A DNA stretch of 64,000 nt. It comes from Oopsacas minuta. Taxonomy: Eukaryota > Porifera > Hexactinellida > Lyssacinosida > Leucopsacidae. The stretch covers positions 273,909 to 337,908 of the forward strand of contig JAKMXF010000304.1 of the NCBI GenBank assembly GCA_024704765.1, written 5' to 3'. A program made the position numbers and the translations under genes. Position 1 is the first letter of the stretch, and each line of letters opens with the position of its first letter. Below, piece after piece: positions 45,301 to 51,106 of this stretch. The notes beneath the pieces are model-generated. The model had not been told where the DNA came from. It searched no databases and saw only the letters and a list, made by a program, of their open reading frames with translations.

Positions 45301-47462
45301 CTCCCGGCAGATTGTACACGAACTGTACGACAAGGATCAGAGTTCCCCCTTTCCTGAATCCCAACCTCGCGAGATACCCTCTCTTTCCGATACGCCTTGA
45401 GTGTGTCGCCATGATGGCTGTGAGACTCTCTCGGCCACTCTTCCAGTAGTTATCGATGTTCTAGAGGATCTCATTGAAATTTCCAAAGAACGTGGTGCTA
45501 CTGCGGCGGAGCATGATCGCACAGCTGAAACCATGTTCTTGGTCTAGTGGTGTATGTTGAAATTGTAATTGTATATTTGCCATTATGGAGTTCCCCCCCT
45601 ATTATACGTCTAGGATAATATGTACACATGCACATTTATTAATGGAGTTAAGTCATTCATTGTTTACCTGCGATAAGTTTGGTTATAAAGCATTCTCCCC
45701 AAATTAATGAGTAACCAGGGCTGTCCTAGCGGTCAAGCACCAACTGGTACTGTTTTCTACAGTTGGTGCAGGAAAGTGTAAATAGTCCATAATCTAAAAT
45801 ACAAAGTACGTATATGAATTTGCAACGAAAATTATCGGTATCCAGTTAGGTGGCTCGAATGCTACCAGTATCTATCTCACTATTTGGTAAAGCTGCAAAT
45901 CATAAAAACTCGTATTCGGCACGAGCTGTTTCAAAATCTTCACTCAGTGTTATCGGTTGAATTATTCAAAAATATAAAGCACAACGTGGTTCAGAAAATC
46001 TGAGTTAGTTCTCTCGTGGCGATGAAAAATAAGAGCTTTCGTTCTTTATGAGAATTGCAGCTGTAAAGTTTAAAACTCACACAATTTTTGTATTTCGGAA
46101 ATAAAAGTGTAATCTATAGACATGGTTCATGCAGCTTCAACATTTTGGACAGCCCAAAGAAATTCTGAGCTATAATATATATTGTTAAAAAAGCGCACTT
46201 CTGGTTTTCAATTTATACCTTTGTTTAGGTGGTTGTGCCACAAACAAAGCCATATAAATCACAAGAGCCCAAATTCTACTTTCTCAGAATTTTCATCAAA
46301 TGGTATGAAATATTTATCCATATGCCATATGCCATATGCACGAGGTTCAAAGATATTACGATTTACAACTTTAGCTATATTTTCAAAGTTTCCAAATTCA
46401 CTAGAGGCTATTATTATTTCGTTTTCAGCTGATCGCTGGAAGTTTGAGCCTCTGTTCCATTGAGTATTTGAATTCTGAGTCTGATGGAAATTGAGTATGT
46501 CTTACCTAATTACATTTAGCCCCATGCATAATCGCCCGTTTTTGTTTTGTGCCCCAGAGGTTGAAATGTAGACACATTTGCTTACGTAATACCAAATGTA
46601 GGAAACGTTCACGAATAATATGATCAAATGTGAGGATAATTTAACTTCTAGATGAAATAAATAATGGGCGACTATTCAAGGGATTAGCTATATAAACATA
46701 TTCAACTATCAGAACCCCTAATCCAATGAACCAGTCTCAAACCTGCAGCGATAATGATGTAAAATAATACTACGGTCCAATAGGAGTTTGATAATTTAGA
46801 CGTACAGGACTTTCAAAATATGGTCCCAATCAATGAGTCACTTTGAACCACGGCATAGGGTGAATGTACCATACACATTCGAGGAAATCCGCTAAAGTCG
46901 AATTAGGGGTAATATGGTAATATTATAGCCACTTTGTTTGCGCCGCTTGTGCATAGATATATCATGAAAACTAGAAGATCAATATAAATTTTGAAAGAGC
47001 ACAAGGTGGCTAAGAATGTCCCAAATGTAAGTTCCAGTCATTTCTGCCTTGTTCATAATCACTGAACTGGGGCCATAAACTAAATTGAGAGGAAATATTT
47101 TACCGTCTAGGTAGAAAATATCGAAAAAGGAAGTCCAAATTACATCAAATGGAAGTATTCCATGATAAAATCACCTGGACTAAAAGCACACAAACAGGTA
47201 ATAACTAACTTACTTTAGAAATATCAAATGAACTGAAGTATATAACATCATTAATAATTGGCTGACAAGATTTGTTTTTATTTTGATAGACGCTTTTACC
47301 TTCTACGCGAATACTTTCAGATTCAATGAAGTGAGGCAATCCGTAAATAAGAATATCATTCTCTCCAGACTTAACATCAAAATGAACAACACGCTTACAC
47401 TCAGAACGATCAGAGTATACAACAACACGTTCAAAAGAACAATCTGATAAATTGACAGCCAT
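12179..47462 (-). CDS. DUF4140/DUF4139 family protein (F37C4.5-like), host gene, 3' end not found
   Basis: Four exons join in frame: 47462-47214, 34537-34331, 17560-17125, 12371-12179. Exon 1 carries the DUF4140 start (VVVYSDRSECKRVV, ENDILIYGLPHF, SIRVEGK). Exon 2 is a predicted coiled-coil linker (NEISSLQKDSDILKIKIRIA). Exon 3 holds a second helical segment and the start of DUF4139 (CSNASWNPFYQLSF, ELYYFGIVKQGTG). Exon 4 continues it (ENWKNCSISLSTSSPLLGKP). The exon borders have GT-AG sites with phases 0, 0 and 1 that match. Family function is poorly known, and I infer none. Relatives are about 550-600 residues; about 361 are present, so 200 or more C-terminal residues are missing, either left of the window or unseen. 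The introns are 12.7, 16.8 and 4.75 kb. The lack of stops or shifts contrasts with every transposase nearby and argues for a living gene. Confidence 0.75.
12400..14200. other. intronic sequence with no recognisable gene
   Basis: Part of intron 3 of the DUF4139 gene. There is a short GC-richer patch at 13040-13190 and a repeat piece at about 14095-14160 (caagcaaggcccaaaata), which recurs at 28319. The frames at 12666-12851, 12947-13177 and 13746-13973 lack motifs and are probably chance. Confidence 0.4.
14202..15533 (+). mobile_element. mariner element (DD34D), near complete
   Basis: The ends agggcgttcaataagtcttg (14202-14221) and its inverse (15514-15533) form a terminal inverted repeat of about 23 bp. 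The element is about 1.33 kb, typical of mariner. It lies in intron 3 of the host gene, in the opposite orientation to it. The flanking TA is not clean on either side. Confidence 0.85.
14389..15458 (+). pseudogene. mariner transposase, frameshifted
   Basis: ATG at 14389 gives MATYDDHFNLKWRAYIEFRT, then the helix-turn-helix region (CPYRSTVERWAARFRSGD, PRSGIPVSAAT). The catalytic part has TGDETWVYYS, ILIDNTSSHTAK and SPDLAPCDFWLF. There are 34 residues between the second and third Asp, so it is DD34D, and all three Asp remain. The end is GGDYFE and a stop at 15456-15458. Frame changes near 14500, 14690-14790 and 15117-15150 inactivate it. Confidence 0.85.
15534..17017. other. intronic sequence with no recognisable gene
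   Basis: AT-rich intron 3 sequence between the mariner element and host exon 3. I found no transposon ends and no coding frame. Confidence 0.4.
17018..17124 (-). other. exon-3 read-through / decoy copy of exon 4 start
   Basis: Directly behind the exon 3 donor, an open 66-bp stretch (17059-17124) ends in gctgaag, a usable acceptor. It is followed by codons for (D)WRNGLFISLSAA and TAA (17018-17020). This resembles the real exon 4 start ENWKNCSISLSTSS. Both a read-through product and a product spliced over the 66 bp would be in frame, and both would truncate DUF4139. It may be a duplicated exon fragment or an alternative terminal exon. Confidence 0.5.
17125..17560 (-). CDS. exon 3 of the DUF4139 family gene
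   Basis: Acceptor gtatacttttag| at 17561-17562 and donor GGCACTG|gtaagt at 17124-17123. It has 145 codons plus one base. The SNASWNPFYQL and YYFGIVKQGTG motifs are the start of DUF4139. Reading through the donor stays open until 17018 (see the separate entry). Confidence 0.78.
17795..19106 (+). mobile_element. mariner element (DD34D lineage), complete ends with TA duplication
   Basis: The left end caacgggcgttcaaaaagtt (17795) and the right end inverse caacgagcgttcaaaagttc (ending 19106) are flanked by TA at 17793-17794 and 19107-19108. Total length is 1312 bp. It lies in intron 2 of the host gene, only about 230 bp upstream of exon 3's acceptor. Confidence 0.87.
17988..19040 (+). pseudogene. 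mariner transposase with catalytic Asp changed to Asn
   Basis: The protein starts MASNLKFKQRSYIKIRTLFG. The first DNA-binding region includes YTTVKEWAKRFREGRE and RIGRPISAVTS; the second includes HFTAEELAMSVGISTGAVHS. The catalytic part has TGDETWIRYD, then LLHNNARRH where LLHDNARPH is usual, and SPDLAHCDFWLF. The second Asp codon is AAT, so this copy would be inactive even with the frame repaired. It ends NGDYFEKY. Breaks lie near 18350 (stop), 18630 and 18913. Confidence 0.85.
19243..21752 (-). mobile_element. Ginger-like integrase DNA transposon with long palindromic terminal repeats
   Basis: Both ends start TGTTG and share TAGAA, CGAGTT, a palindrome GGTGTGATTGCAATCACACC (19265-19284; diverged at 21709-21728) and CCAACTACT. 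This gives about 50 bp of terminal inverted repeat at around 80% identity by eye. Between them a minus-strand KRBA2-like integrase pseudogene is found. No target duplication is clear. The 2.5-kb size is short for an autonomous Ginger-type element. Confidence 0.75.
19860..21150 (-). pseudogene. KRBA2-like (Ginger-type) integrase/transposase
   Basis: Minus-strand order: an H2C2-like region (LCVLKRSRKSAKQPV, near 20960), QVDLIDMSSMKLVANLSPDG (near 20860), VYIDHFTKKINLAPL with the first catalytic Asp, ILHSDNGREF with the second (near 20690), and HPESQGAVERVNRHIKHAL with the catalytic Glu (near 20590). Further on, CISCGNETSGAHRLPKCNGC (near 19950) resembles the C-terminal zinc domain of this family. 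Stops and shifts occur throughout. KRBA2-type integrases are known from Ginger DNA transposons, and the terminal repeats here fit a DNA transposon rather than an LTR element. Confidence 0.75.
22384..23695 (-). mobile_element. mariner-type element (DD34D), near complete
   Basis: The ends caaggggtgttcaataaata (22384) and the inverse of ...attgaacaacccttg (ending 23695) form the terminal repeat. TA precedes the left end at 22382-22383; the right flank reads tta. Length is about 1.31 kb. It lies in intron 2 of the host gene, in the same orientation. Confidence 0.83.
22444..23508 (-). pseudogene. mariner-type transposase, degenerate
   Basis: It starts MDFSKEGNRLIIW. A helix-turn-helix region follows (YILREMQDIFGDECPSKATI, RWIERLNNGDEE), then VTEDETGFHYYEPESNSQSE, LLQHDNARP and SSDLAPSDYWLFGELKRPLR. 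With the one-base slip after DNARP allowed for, the distance between the second and third Asp is 34. The C-terminus reads RCIKLKGDFIETFDNQLL, with TAA at 22444-22446. Several frameshifts and stops are present. The ETGFHYYEPESK-type motif differs from the other mariners here, so it is a separate lineage. Confidence 0.8.
23994..24158. mobile_element. short pogo-like MITE (165 bp)
   Basis: The left end cagtagactcctgtcaatat and the inverse of the right end (caatagagtttcgttaatac) are similar, with TA on both sides (23992-23993, 24159-24160). There is no coding capacity. A similar element lies at 37798-37977. Confidence 0.6.
24160..25331. other. intronic sequence; one unexplained open frame
   Basis: A 110-codon plus-strand frame (25048-25380) runs into the start of the mariner pseudogene. 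It has no family motif that I recognise (it includes FCKFYSTWGIENVHP and EFTLDNMYLDLSYLQ). It could be the untranslated leader of the mariner element or a chance frame. Confidence 0.3.
25332..26400 (+). pseudogene. mariner transposase (DD34D), degenerate, ends not found
   Basis: From an ATG at 25332: MGRKHISSKTE, RAYIKIRTVVSRKPLQTHED, PTVKKWA, then HHLSVEEIALILNISSGSVH (about 25590-25650). The catalytic part has TSDETWMKFSEPL (Asp 1), LHDNARPHVSQ (Asp 2) and LDLSPCDFGLF (Asp 3), with 34 residues between the last two. It contains several shifts and stops (25570, 25700, 26057, 26260). The overall likeness to the mariner at 17988 suggests a related lineage. I could not find a matching pair of terminal repeats. 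Confidence 0.78.
26401..29119. other. intronic sequence with no recognisable gene
   Basis: AT-rich intron 2. The only repeat seen is at 28318-28365 (caagcaaggcccaaaatatt... gggtctt), which resembles 14095-14150. The frames at 26346-26624 and 27014-27295 have no motif support. Confidence 0.4.
29120..29365 (+). repeat. dispersed repeat, copy 1 (inverted relative to 38505-38745)
   Basis: Starts tttttgctagaggccagac and runs through gtgtgaaatagtg, ggtgtccgatt, aaaatatctacaat and ccactatactaaagtatagtc. The reverse complement of 38505-38745 matches along the full ~240 bp with scattered differences. Neither copy has a clear coding frame. Confidence 0.65.
29366..32458. other. intronic sequence; a local tandem duplication only
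   Basis: Intron 2 sequence. The segments 30185-30255 and 30335-30402 (both ga gt-catcg...ca attgaat a-ctgg...gta-att--agatag-ctca) are diverged copies about 150 bp apart. Otherwise no transposon ends or coding frames are seen. Confidence 0.4.
32459..33757 (-). mobile_element. maT-like mariner element (DD37D), complete ends with TA duplication
   Basis: The ends cagggtgtctaataagttcg (32459) and the inverse cagggtgtctaataagttct (ending 33757) are nearly identical over 27 bp. They are flanked by TA at 32457-32458 and 33758-33759. Length is 1299 bp. It sits 570 bp downstream of host exon 2 in the direction of the gene. Confidence 0.9.
32581..33599 (-). pseudogene. maT-like (DD37D) mariner transposase, second catalytic Asp deleted
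   Basis: It starts MAKK at 33599, then SKIIALFEIGSSKKEISN and the DNA-binding segment KVSPKLIYHTIKRFKDTGSL. Further: KPRSGCPRSVRT, RKMARELSVK, KPMSVMVWGGVSANART, AATYQELIL-like, AHAPKSTQDWL and SSPDLNPLDFSVW, and it ends SQKGGYID with a stop at 32581. At about 32889 the expected FQQD-APAH is reduced to FQQ followed by GPAHAP in another frame, so a small deletion removed the second catalytic Asp and shifted the frame. If the missing residues are allowed for, the spacing to the last Asp is about 37, as in maT elements. Confidence 0.83.
33758..34330. other. intronic sequence between maT element and host exon 2
   Basis: AT-rich; nothing recognised. The tag ggttgagaaccactgg at 34131-34146 resembles the hAT end CAGTGGTTCTCAACC of the element at 2216 and is probably a solo fragment of a related copy. 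Confidence 0.4.
34331..34537 (-). CDS. exon 2 of the DUF4139 family gene (coiled-coil linker)
   Basis: Acceptor ttttctctag| at 34538-34539 and donor AGTAAAG|gtaatc at 34330-34329. Sixty-nine codons, phase 0 at both ends, beginning IISTNESDPMDNIS. It is heptad-like and charged, as expected between the DUF4140 and DUF4139 domains. Confidence 0.75.
34538..37797. other. intron 1 sequence with no recognisable gene
   Basis: AT-rich. About 35766-35960 contains gttcatacgaat and gattaatacgaacacgg, reminiscent of the pogo-like MITE ends at 37798 but too diverged to bound. A GATC-rich tract lies at 37576-37650. Confidence 0.35.
37798..37977. mobile_element. short pogo-like MITE (180 bp)
   Basis: The left end cagtagaactcggataagac and the right end inverse (atatagagttcgtctaatac) are similar, with TA on both sides (37796-37797, 37978-37979). 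No coding capacity. Related to 23994-24158. Confidence 0.6.
38180..38209. repeat. (TTTG)n microsatellite
   Basis: About seven tandem TTTG units, interrupted only at the left edge. Confidence 0.9.
38320..38500 (+). repeat. copies of the ~140-bp ACGCTGAATCCGA repeat, left of the 39-40.7 kb gene
   Basis: One partial unit (actgaatccgattttcactc, about 38329) and one clearer unit (aaaatatttgtacaggcttg ... taactaagtacgctgaatcc, 38410-38490). They share order and spacing with the array at 41380-41990 on the other side of the gene. Confidence 0.7.
38505..38745 (-). repeat. dispersed repeat, copy 2 (inverted relative to 29120-29365)
   Basis: The reverse complement begins aatttttgctagaggccaga and matches the copy at 29120 over its length. 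The minus-strand open frame at 38489-38737 lies inside it and has no known motif. Confidence 0.6.
39010..40702 (-). pseudogene. uncharacterised multicopy gene family member (FPENLG / LLGQQGxYTKYPCFxCLW motifs)
   Basis: ATG at 40702 gives MVLSRRKCSNGHNTFCCICG, a Cys/His-rich start. Then ECKTCDEYLMLWTNGKRKS, FGVPMLWREQ, HYDNCVFCMV, the middle region ELNDLIRDLNLS and PGTKITYYRHREE. Next come LKYVLMHNGTKNASVPIRHS, DLKMVNFLLGQQGRYTKYPC, IKSGLMKQFVKSLDKDG, then LKAGIFAGPQIR, AWCAFVLIVHDFLGNN, FSHLNRFPENLG, YQGRWDTYMIADYCWSL and a stop at 39010-39012. I recognise the motif set from a large family repeated in arthropod and cnidarian genomes, but know no assigned function. The cysteine pairs suggest zinc binding. 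About six stops or shifts make this copy dead. The flanking repeat copies on both sides suggest that the gene is cargo of a mobile element. Confidence 0.75.
41218..41359. repeat. foldback inverted repeat (arms about 58 bp, loop about 25 bp)
   Basis: ttaaattcaatttatttgaa (41229) through taattggaggcaccatg (41277) pairs with catagtgcctcaattaat (41303) through caaattgaatttaa (41348). The pairing continues more weakly outward (gcttagtcg with gactaatc). It is a MITE-like or foldback structure within the repeat region downstream of the 39-40.7 kb gene. Confidence 0.75.
41380..41990 (+). repeat. degenerate tandem array of ~140-bp units, right of the 39-40.7 kb gene
   Basis: Unit starts near 41448 and 41585 (aaaa-tacttacaggcttgct / aaaatatttgtacaggaata) are 137-139 bp apart. 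A partial unit starts at 41724, and a more diverged one near 41905-41990. Core: taactaagtacgctgaatcc, gaatttcgcattttcaagtt, catacgtaaat-tactgttg. A C12 homopolymer (about 41803-41814) interrupts the last part. A further remnant, aatacgctgattccgaattt, lies at about 41000. Confidence 0.75.
42000..42711. other. no recognisable gene
   Basis: AT-rich intron 1 sequence leading into the THAP-type pseudogene. No promoter or terminal repeat is evident. Confidence 0.35.
42712..44017 (+). pseudogene. THAP / P-element-like transposase
   Basis: ATG at 42712 gives MPNKNSVVGCNSGYKNGPNN, then PCYKFPQDKVLSGKWLRFLN, a THAP zinc finger start (C-x2-4-C, Pro/Trp) followed by an SFAHFI region. After several stops, VKECITIYKGF and SFENSQISLRTLIQNSTDHK are readable, then CYFNPRWRHRYSS. 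The long open stretch 43493-44017 carries the transposase part: LDMCTIILCFMVVSLM, VISAVPLVKNTGDIVN, VSDNHLKNMNSYTRLVTNYK and PDERIYLLFDSCHRSKH, ending in a stop. The DNH and IYLLFDSCH motifs are typical of P-element-like transposases. Stops between 42898 and 43480 kill it. Confidence 0.75.
44499..45545 (+). pseudogene. ZMYM1-like hAT transposase with TTF-type finger, internally deleted
   Basis: FKCVEPTHNFFSKR and DGGVCPMTYPNQLEKDSLKW are followed by TDERRFLKEWFKDSG, LEYSQTRDSVFCYAGRH (TTF-type zinc finger), and NWKNAVEVFSEHNCSENHKL-like. An ~100-bp inverted repeat follows (45031-45130), and then the text resumes at HSMNIVIVEVVHDTARTEDL, FTLLQLLHFLSRQIVHELYD, PREIPSLSDTP and CRHDGCETLSATLPVVIDVL, running on to KERGATAAEHDRTAE near 45520. 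The segment that normally lies between finger and HS/A-xNIVIV is missing. Frameshifts occur near 44700 and 45400. Confidence 0.75.
45031..45130. repeat. imperfect inverted repeat inside the hAT pseudogene
   Basis: cgtccacgactgctccgatg...tagtgagcgttc pairs with gaaccgtgactacatcaggg...cagttgtggacg, with arms of about 35 bp. It sits where the hAT coding text is missing. Confidence 0.55.
45546..47213. other. intron 1 sequence with no recognisable gene
   Basis: AT-rich; plus-strand frames at 46182-46463 and 46229-46432 overlap in different frames and neither has motif support. The right edge abuts host exon 1. Confidence 0.35.
47214..47462 (-). CDS. exon 1 of the DUF4139 family gene
   Basis: Eighty-three codons from ATG at 47462 (context gttATGG) to a donor TCTAAA|GTAAGT at 47213-47212, phase 0. 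The ATG is chosen because the family homology starts about ten residues later (ERVVVYSDR). Upstream minus-strand sequence is AT-rich with no further in-frame homology. Confidence 0.78.
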
Positions 47463-48749
47463 AACTAAACGTTGAAAATCTAAATTAAATAATGGTAACT
47501 GATTACGGCCGAAGAAATACGTTAGTAAATGAAAAAGAACAATAAATATTTAACACTTCATTAAAACCAATTCCGGACAAAACAGAGATTTTTGCACCTC
47601 TATGAAGCCAAAAATCAAACATTTCCCAGCTGTATTTGGTCAATAGAAAATGGAGAAACGAAATCACTGCTACTGTTTCCCAAAGAAATTTATAATGAAA
47701 TCTGCCGGCTGTCCGAATTTTCCCTAAATCCGAAAATTTTGAACTTTAATTCTAAAATTTTCTTAGGAAAGTAGCCAAAATTTCCTTCTTATCGAGTTAG
47801 AATTATAATAGAAATGTATTGTTAATATTTGTTAACGAAACTGAGGTTATTGATAAGTTAAGTTTTCAAACACAGGGAAAAGTACCGCCTGTATTTTTCC
47901 AGTTTTGGACAGTAGAATATTCTGTATTACATTGAACTGATTAGGGCCCAAGTTTCACATTCGGATTGAAAAGGAAATATTTACCACTTTGTTATCTCCA
48001 ATTCCCGCACCAAAAACGAGATTTCAGCAACTTTTCGACTTCATAAAATTCTACATAAAACTATTTAGATAGTATGGACACTAGAGTGGTCCAATTTTGG
48101 TGAATTTTTTCCGATTGGCCCTTTACCCATATATTCGAGGTTAGGTATGAAGAGCTCAAGGAAAAGTTTCTGCCCAAAATATTTAATCATCTTACTATTG
48201 GGGGGGGTATATTGTTGATTTATTGTTTATAGACAGACATGTGTTCACTTTTTGGGATATACAAGCCTAAAAGGAGTTAATTATGACGTCATAATGATAT
48301 AATAAAATACGCTAAATCCGAACTTTTTATCACTGCAATAGGGTTAAAATTTGTATGTAAGTGCACGATACTGTATGTCAACAAATATACTACAATTAAC
48401 GATGTTCAATAACACATACCAACCATGGATAAGCAAAATTTGATATAGTATCATCAAAAGAATTTGCGTGATCAAATGGAAGAATTATTAAAATAACAGT
48501 GACCTGTATCGTGGTATGTAATGCACCTGCCCGATACATACGCCTAGAAATAACGGAAAATGTCGAAATGCACCTAACAAATGGCATGTGTGCAATAATT
48601 CAATTGAGGCACCATAATAATCAAAAACATGTAGAAACAAATTACAATATTTTAGACAAGTAGATACTGATATTTCTAACATTCTTAACAGAACAAATTT
48701 GTGGGAGAGTTTTTTGGAATTTAAGCCACTGGTACCGAATGGCTAAAAG
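47463..48749. other. 5' flank of the DUF4139 gene
   Basis: Presumed upstream region of the minus-strand host gene. AT-rich; no certain TATA or initiator could be assigned and any 5' non-coding exon would be invisible. The stretch aaaatacgctaaatccgaac near 48305 echoes the ~140-bp repeat core. Confidence 0.35.
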
Positions 48750-48818
48750 ATGGTCGCGGAAAAATAGTCGCGAAAATTCGTCGCAAGGAAAATTTGTCGC
48801 GGGGAATATTGGTCTTTG
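48750..48818. repeat. GTCGCG short tandem motif
   Basis: Four consecutive ~15-bp units: ggtcgcggaaaaat, agtcgcgaaaattc, gtcgcaaggaaaattt and gtcgcggggaatatt. The tract is unusual in AT-rich surroundings and directly abuts the palindrome. Confidence 0.7.
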
Positions 48819-48888
48819 GATCTAGGTAGTAGTTGACTACCTGATGGGAGCCAAAACTCCCTTCAGGTAGTCGACTACCACCTAGATC
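48819..48888. repeat. long hairpin palindrome (32-bp arms, 6-bp loop)
   Basis: gatctaggtagtagttgact...acctgatgggag, loop ccaaaa, ctcccttcaggtagtcgact...accacctagatc. About 29 of 32 positions pair. The outer end meets the left end of the hAT element beginning CAGGGGTCTTC. Confidence 0.8.
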
Positions 48889-51106
48889 AGGGGTCTTCAA
48901 ACTGTGGCTCGCGATATCCGTCAATCCAATGTCCATATTTTTTAAGATTATATTGCTTTGATTTTTCTGTGTATACAGTTGCATTGTTAAATTTGCTAGA
49001 ATTGCATTTGTTTGATTTCATTTAGGCTCTATTTAGTACTGTGATATATAAAATGAAATATAATCTTAACAACACTACAGTATTATATAAATGATTTGTC
49101 TTGTATTTACCAAACTAGCGACATTCTTAATCAAAGATTTTTAAAATTTTACTGAGTTACAAGATGGCATTACATCCGTCCAAAAAGCCTAAGATATCTA
49201 GAGGAAATAGACTCTTCCATGTTGATTGGGTGCTCGAGTTTTTCTTTGTCGAGAACAGAGAGAAAAACATGTTTGAATTGCCTTGATACTGTTGCTTCCA
49301 ATAAGAGAGGAAATCTGGAGAGGCATTATAATACTAAACATGGATAAAATTTCACTAGTATTGTTGGGGAAGCTCGTCAGATTAAACTTGATCAAATGAA
49401 GAAAAGTTTGACCATGGAACAGTCAATCTTCAAGAAAGTGGATACATCTCGAAAGTCGGTAACAGCACCAAGTAATGCCATTAATAATATTATTGAAAGC
49501 CAATGAAACCATTTACAGATGGTGAATATATCAAAGAGTACCTAACTCTGTTTATGAACAATTGCTGTCCAGACAAGAAAGATCTTGCACAACAGCTGAG
49601 TCTTAGTGATACAACCGTTATGCGACGTGTAGAATCAATTTCGAATGATTTTAATGACAACTTTTGGAAAGGGCTTGGGACAATTCTTTCAGCATCGCAA
49701 TAGATGGAAGGAAAGACATTTCTGAAGTGGAAAAATTAGTCATCTGGATTAGGGGAGTTAATAATAATATCAAAATAACTGAAGAAATGTTATCACTCAG
49801 TCCTATTTAAGGAAAAGCCCGTGGGATTGATATTTTTGATGAAGTACAGAAAGTCTTATCCAAAGCTTCTTTACCGGTCACGGAACTGTCTGGGGTTGCA
49901 ACAGACGGAGCGCCGTCCATGCTTGGAATAGGAAGTGACTTTAAGGGACAGTTATCGCGGCGGTTAGTTGCTAATGGCCGTGATGGAGTGATATGGCGCC
50001 ACTTTATTATTCAGCAGGAAGTTTTATGCGCAAAACACTTGGATTGGAAAACATTATGAAACTTATTGTTGAGGCCGTGAATTTTATCCGAGCTAAGGGA
50101 ATCAACCATAGAGAATTCAAACATGTTTTAACTGAGCCAGATTCAGAGTACGGTGATGTACTCTATTTCACAGCTTTTCGGTGGCTTAGTAGAGGAGCAG
50201 TTCTTAAGAGAGTGTGGATGTTACGCGAAGAGATGTCGTGCTTTATGGATGAAAAGGGGAATAAGGTTCCTGAATTTCAAAATCCAGTTTGGCTCAGTGA
50301 TTTTGCATTTTTGGTGGATATCACAACTCATCTAAACAGTTTAAATTCTACTCTTCAAGGTAAAATGAAGCTTATTCATGAACTTTTTGGCACCATATGT
50401 GCTTTTTGAGGCGAAGCTTAGTCTATTTGAGGCGCAGCTGTCAAAAACAACTTCTCAAACTTTTCGGAGCTTCGATCTATGGAAATTCCTGACAGGAAAA
50501 GATTTGCAAGGATAGTTTCACACCTGATAGAAGAATTCAAAACTCGATTTGCTGATTTTAGAAGGGAGGACCAGAAAATTATGCTCCTCACTCAGCTTTT
50601 CTGTTTTGATGTCCAGTGTGCTTCTGATGGAATTCAGTTGGAGCTTCTTGATCTACAAGCAAACATTAATTTTAAGAAAAAGTTTAGGGAGGTAAAATTA
50701 GATGAGATATCCAAGAATCTCAGTATTTTAGACTTCTAGAAAGTCCTACCAACTGATACATATCCATTTATTCTTGAACACGCAAGGAGGATGGCAAGCT
50801 TATTTTGGGAGTACTTATACTTGTGAAGCCCTCTTCTCCAAAATGAAGTATACTAAGAATAGGCATCGGTAAAATATGACGGATGAACATCTACATGATG
50901 TATTGCGTATCGCATCAACTGAAATAGCACCTTGTATGGGTACGCTTTTACAATCCACGAAACAATTTCACACATCACAATAATGTATATAATTCATTTC
51001 ATGTTATAGTAAACGATTTCATCAAGTCTTTCGATTTTCATATTGCTCGGGATTATGATCAAAAGTTATAAAATGGCTCTCAAAGCAAAAAGTTTGAAGA
51101 CCCATG
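48888..51106 (+). mobile_element. hAT element with CAGGGGTCTTCAAACT ends
   Basis: The left end caggggtcttcaaactgtgg (48888) pairs with agtttgaagacccatg (51091-51106), inverted. Length is 2.2 kb. The coding frame inside runs almost end to end. No 8-bp duplication matches (acctagat left, gtgttgca right), and the right side abuts another hAT directly, so a rearrangement or deletion at a border is likely. Confidence 0.78.
49164..50983 (+). pseudogene. GTF2IRD2/SCAND3-like hAT transposase, full length but degenerate
   Basis: ATG at 49164 gives MALHPSKKPKISRGNRLFHV, then a BED-like start (VDWVLEFFFVENREKNMFEL, RGNLERHYNTKHG). Next: KPFTDGEYIKEYLTLFMNNC, LSLSDTTVMRRVESIS, then TELSGVATDGAPSMLGIGSD, the IIQQEVLCAKHL region, NFIRAKGINHREFKH, SEYGDVLYFTAFRWLSRGAV, and ADFRREDQKIMLLTQLF. 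The dimerisation tail GSTYTCEALFSKMKYTKNRH and HLHDVLRIASTEIAPCMGTL ends at TAA 50981-50983. Numerous shifts and stops occur, though domain order is complete. The copy at 3677-4256 is a relative that lacks the whole middle. Confidence 0.8.

Noticed and set aside
45194-45534. Overlapping frames in three phases near 45.2-45.5 kb
   Set aside because: Only the plus-strand frame with VHDTA, LLQLLHFLS and PSLSDTP fits the hAT family; the others are shadows in a GC-richer stretch.
45721-45790. Possible tRNA-like stretch (gctgtcctagcggtcaagc)
   Set aside because: No consistent cloverleaf or T-arm GGTTCGAATCC could be found.
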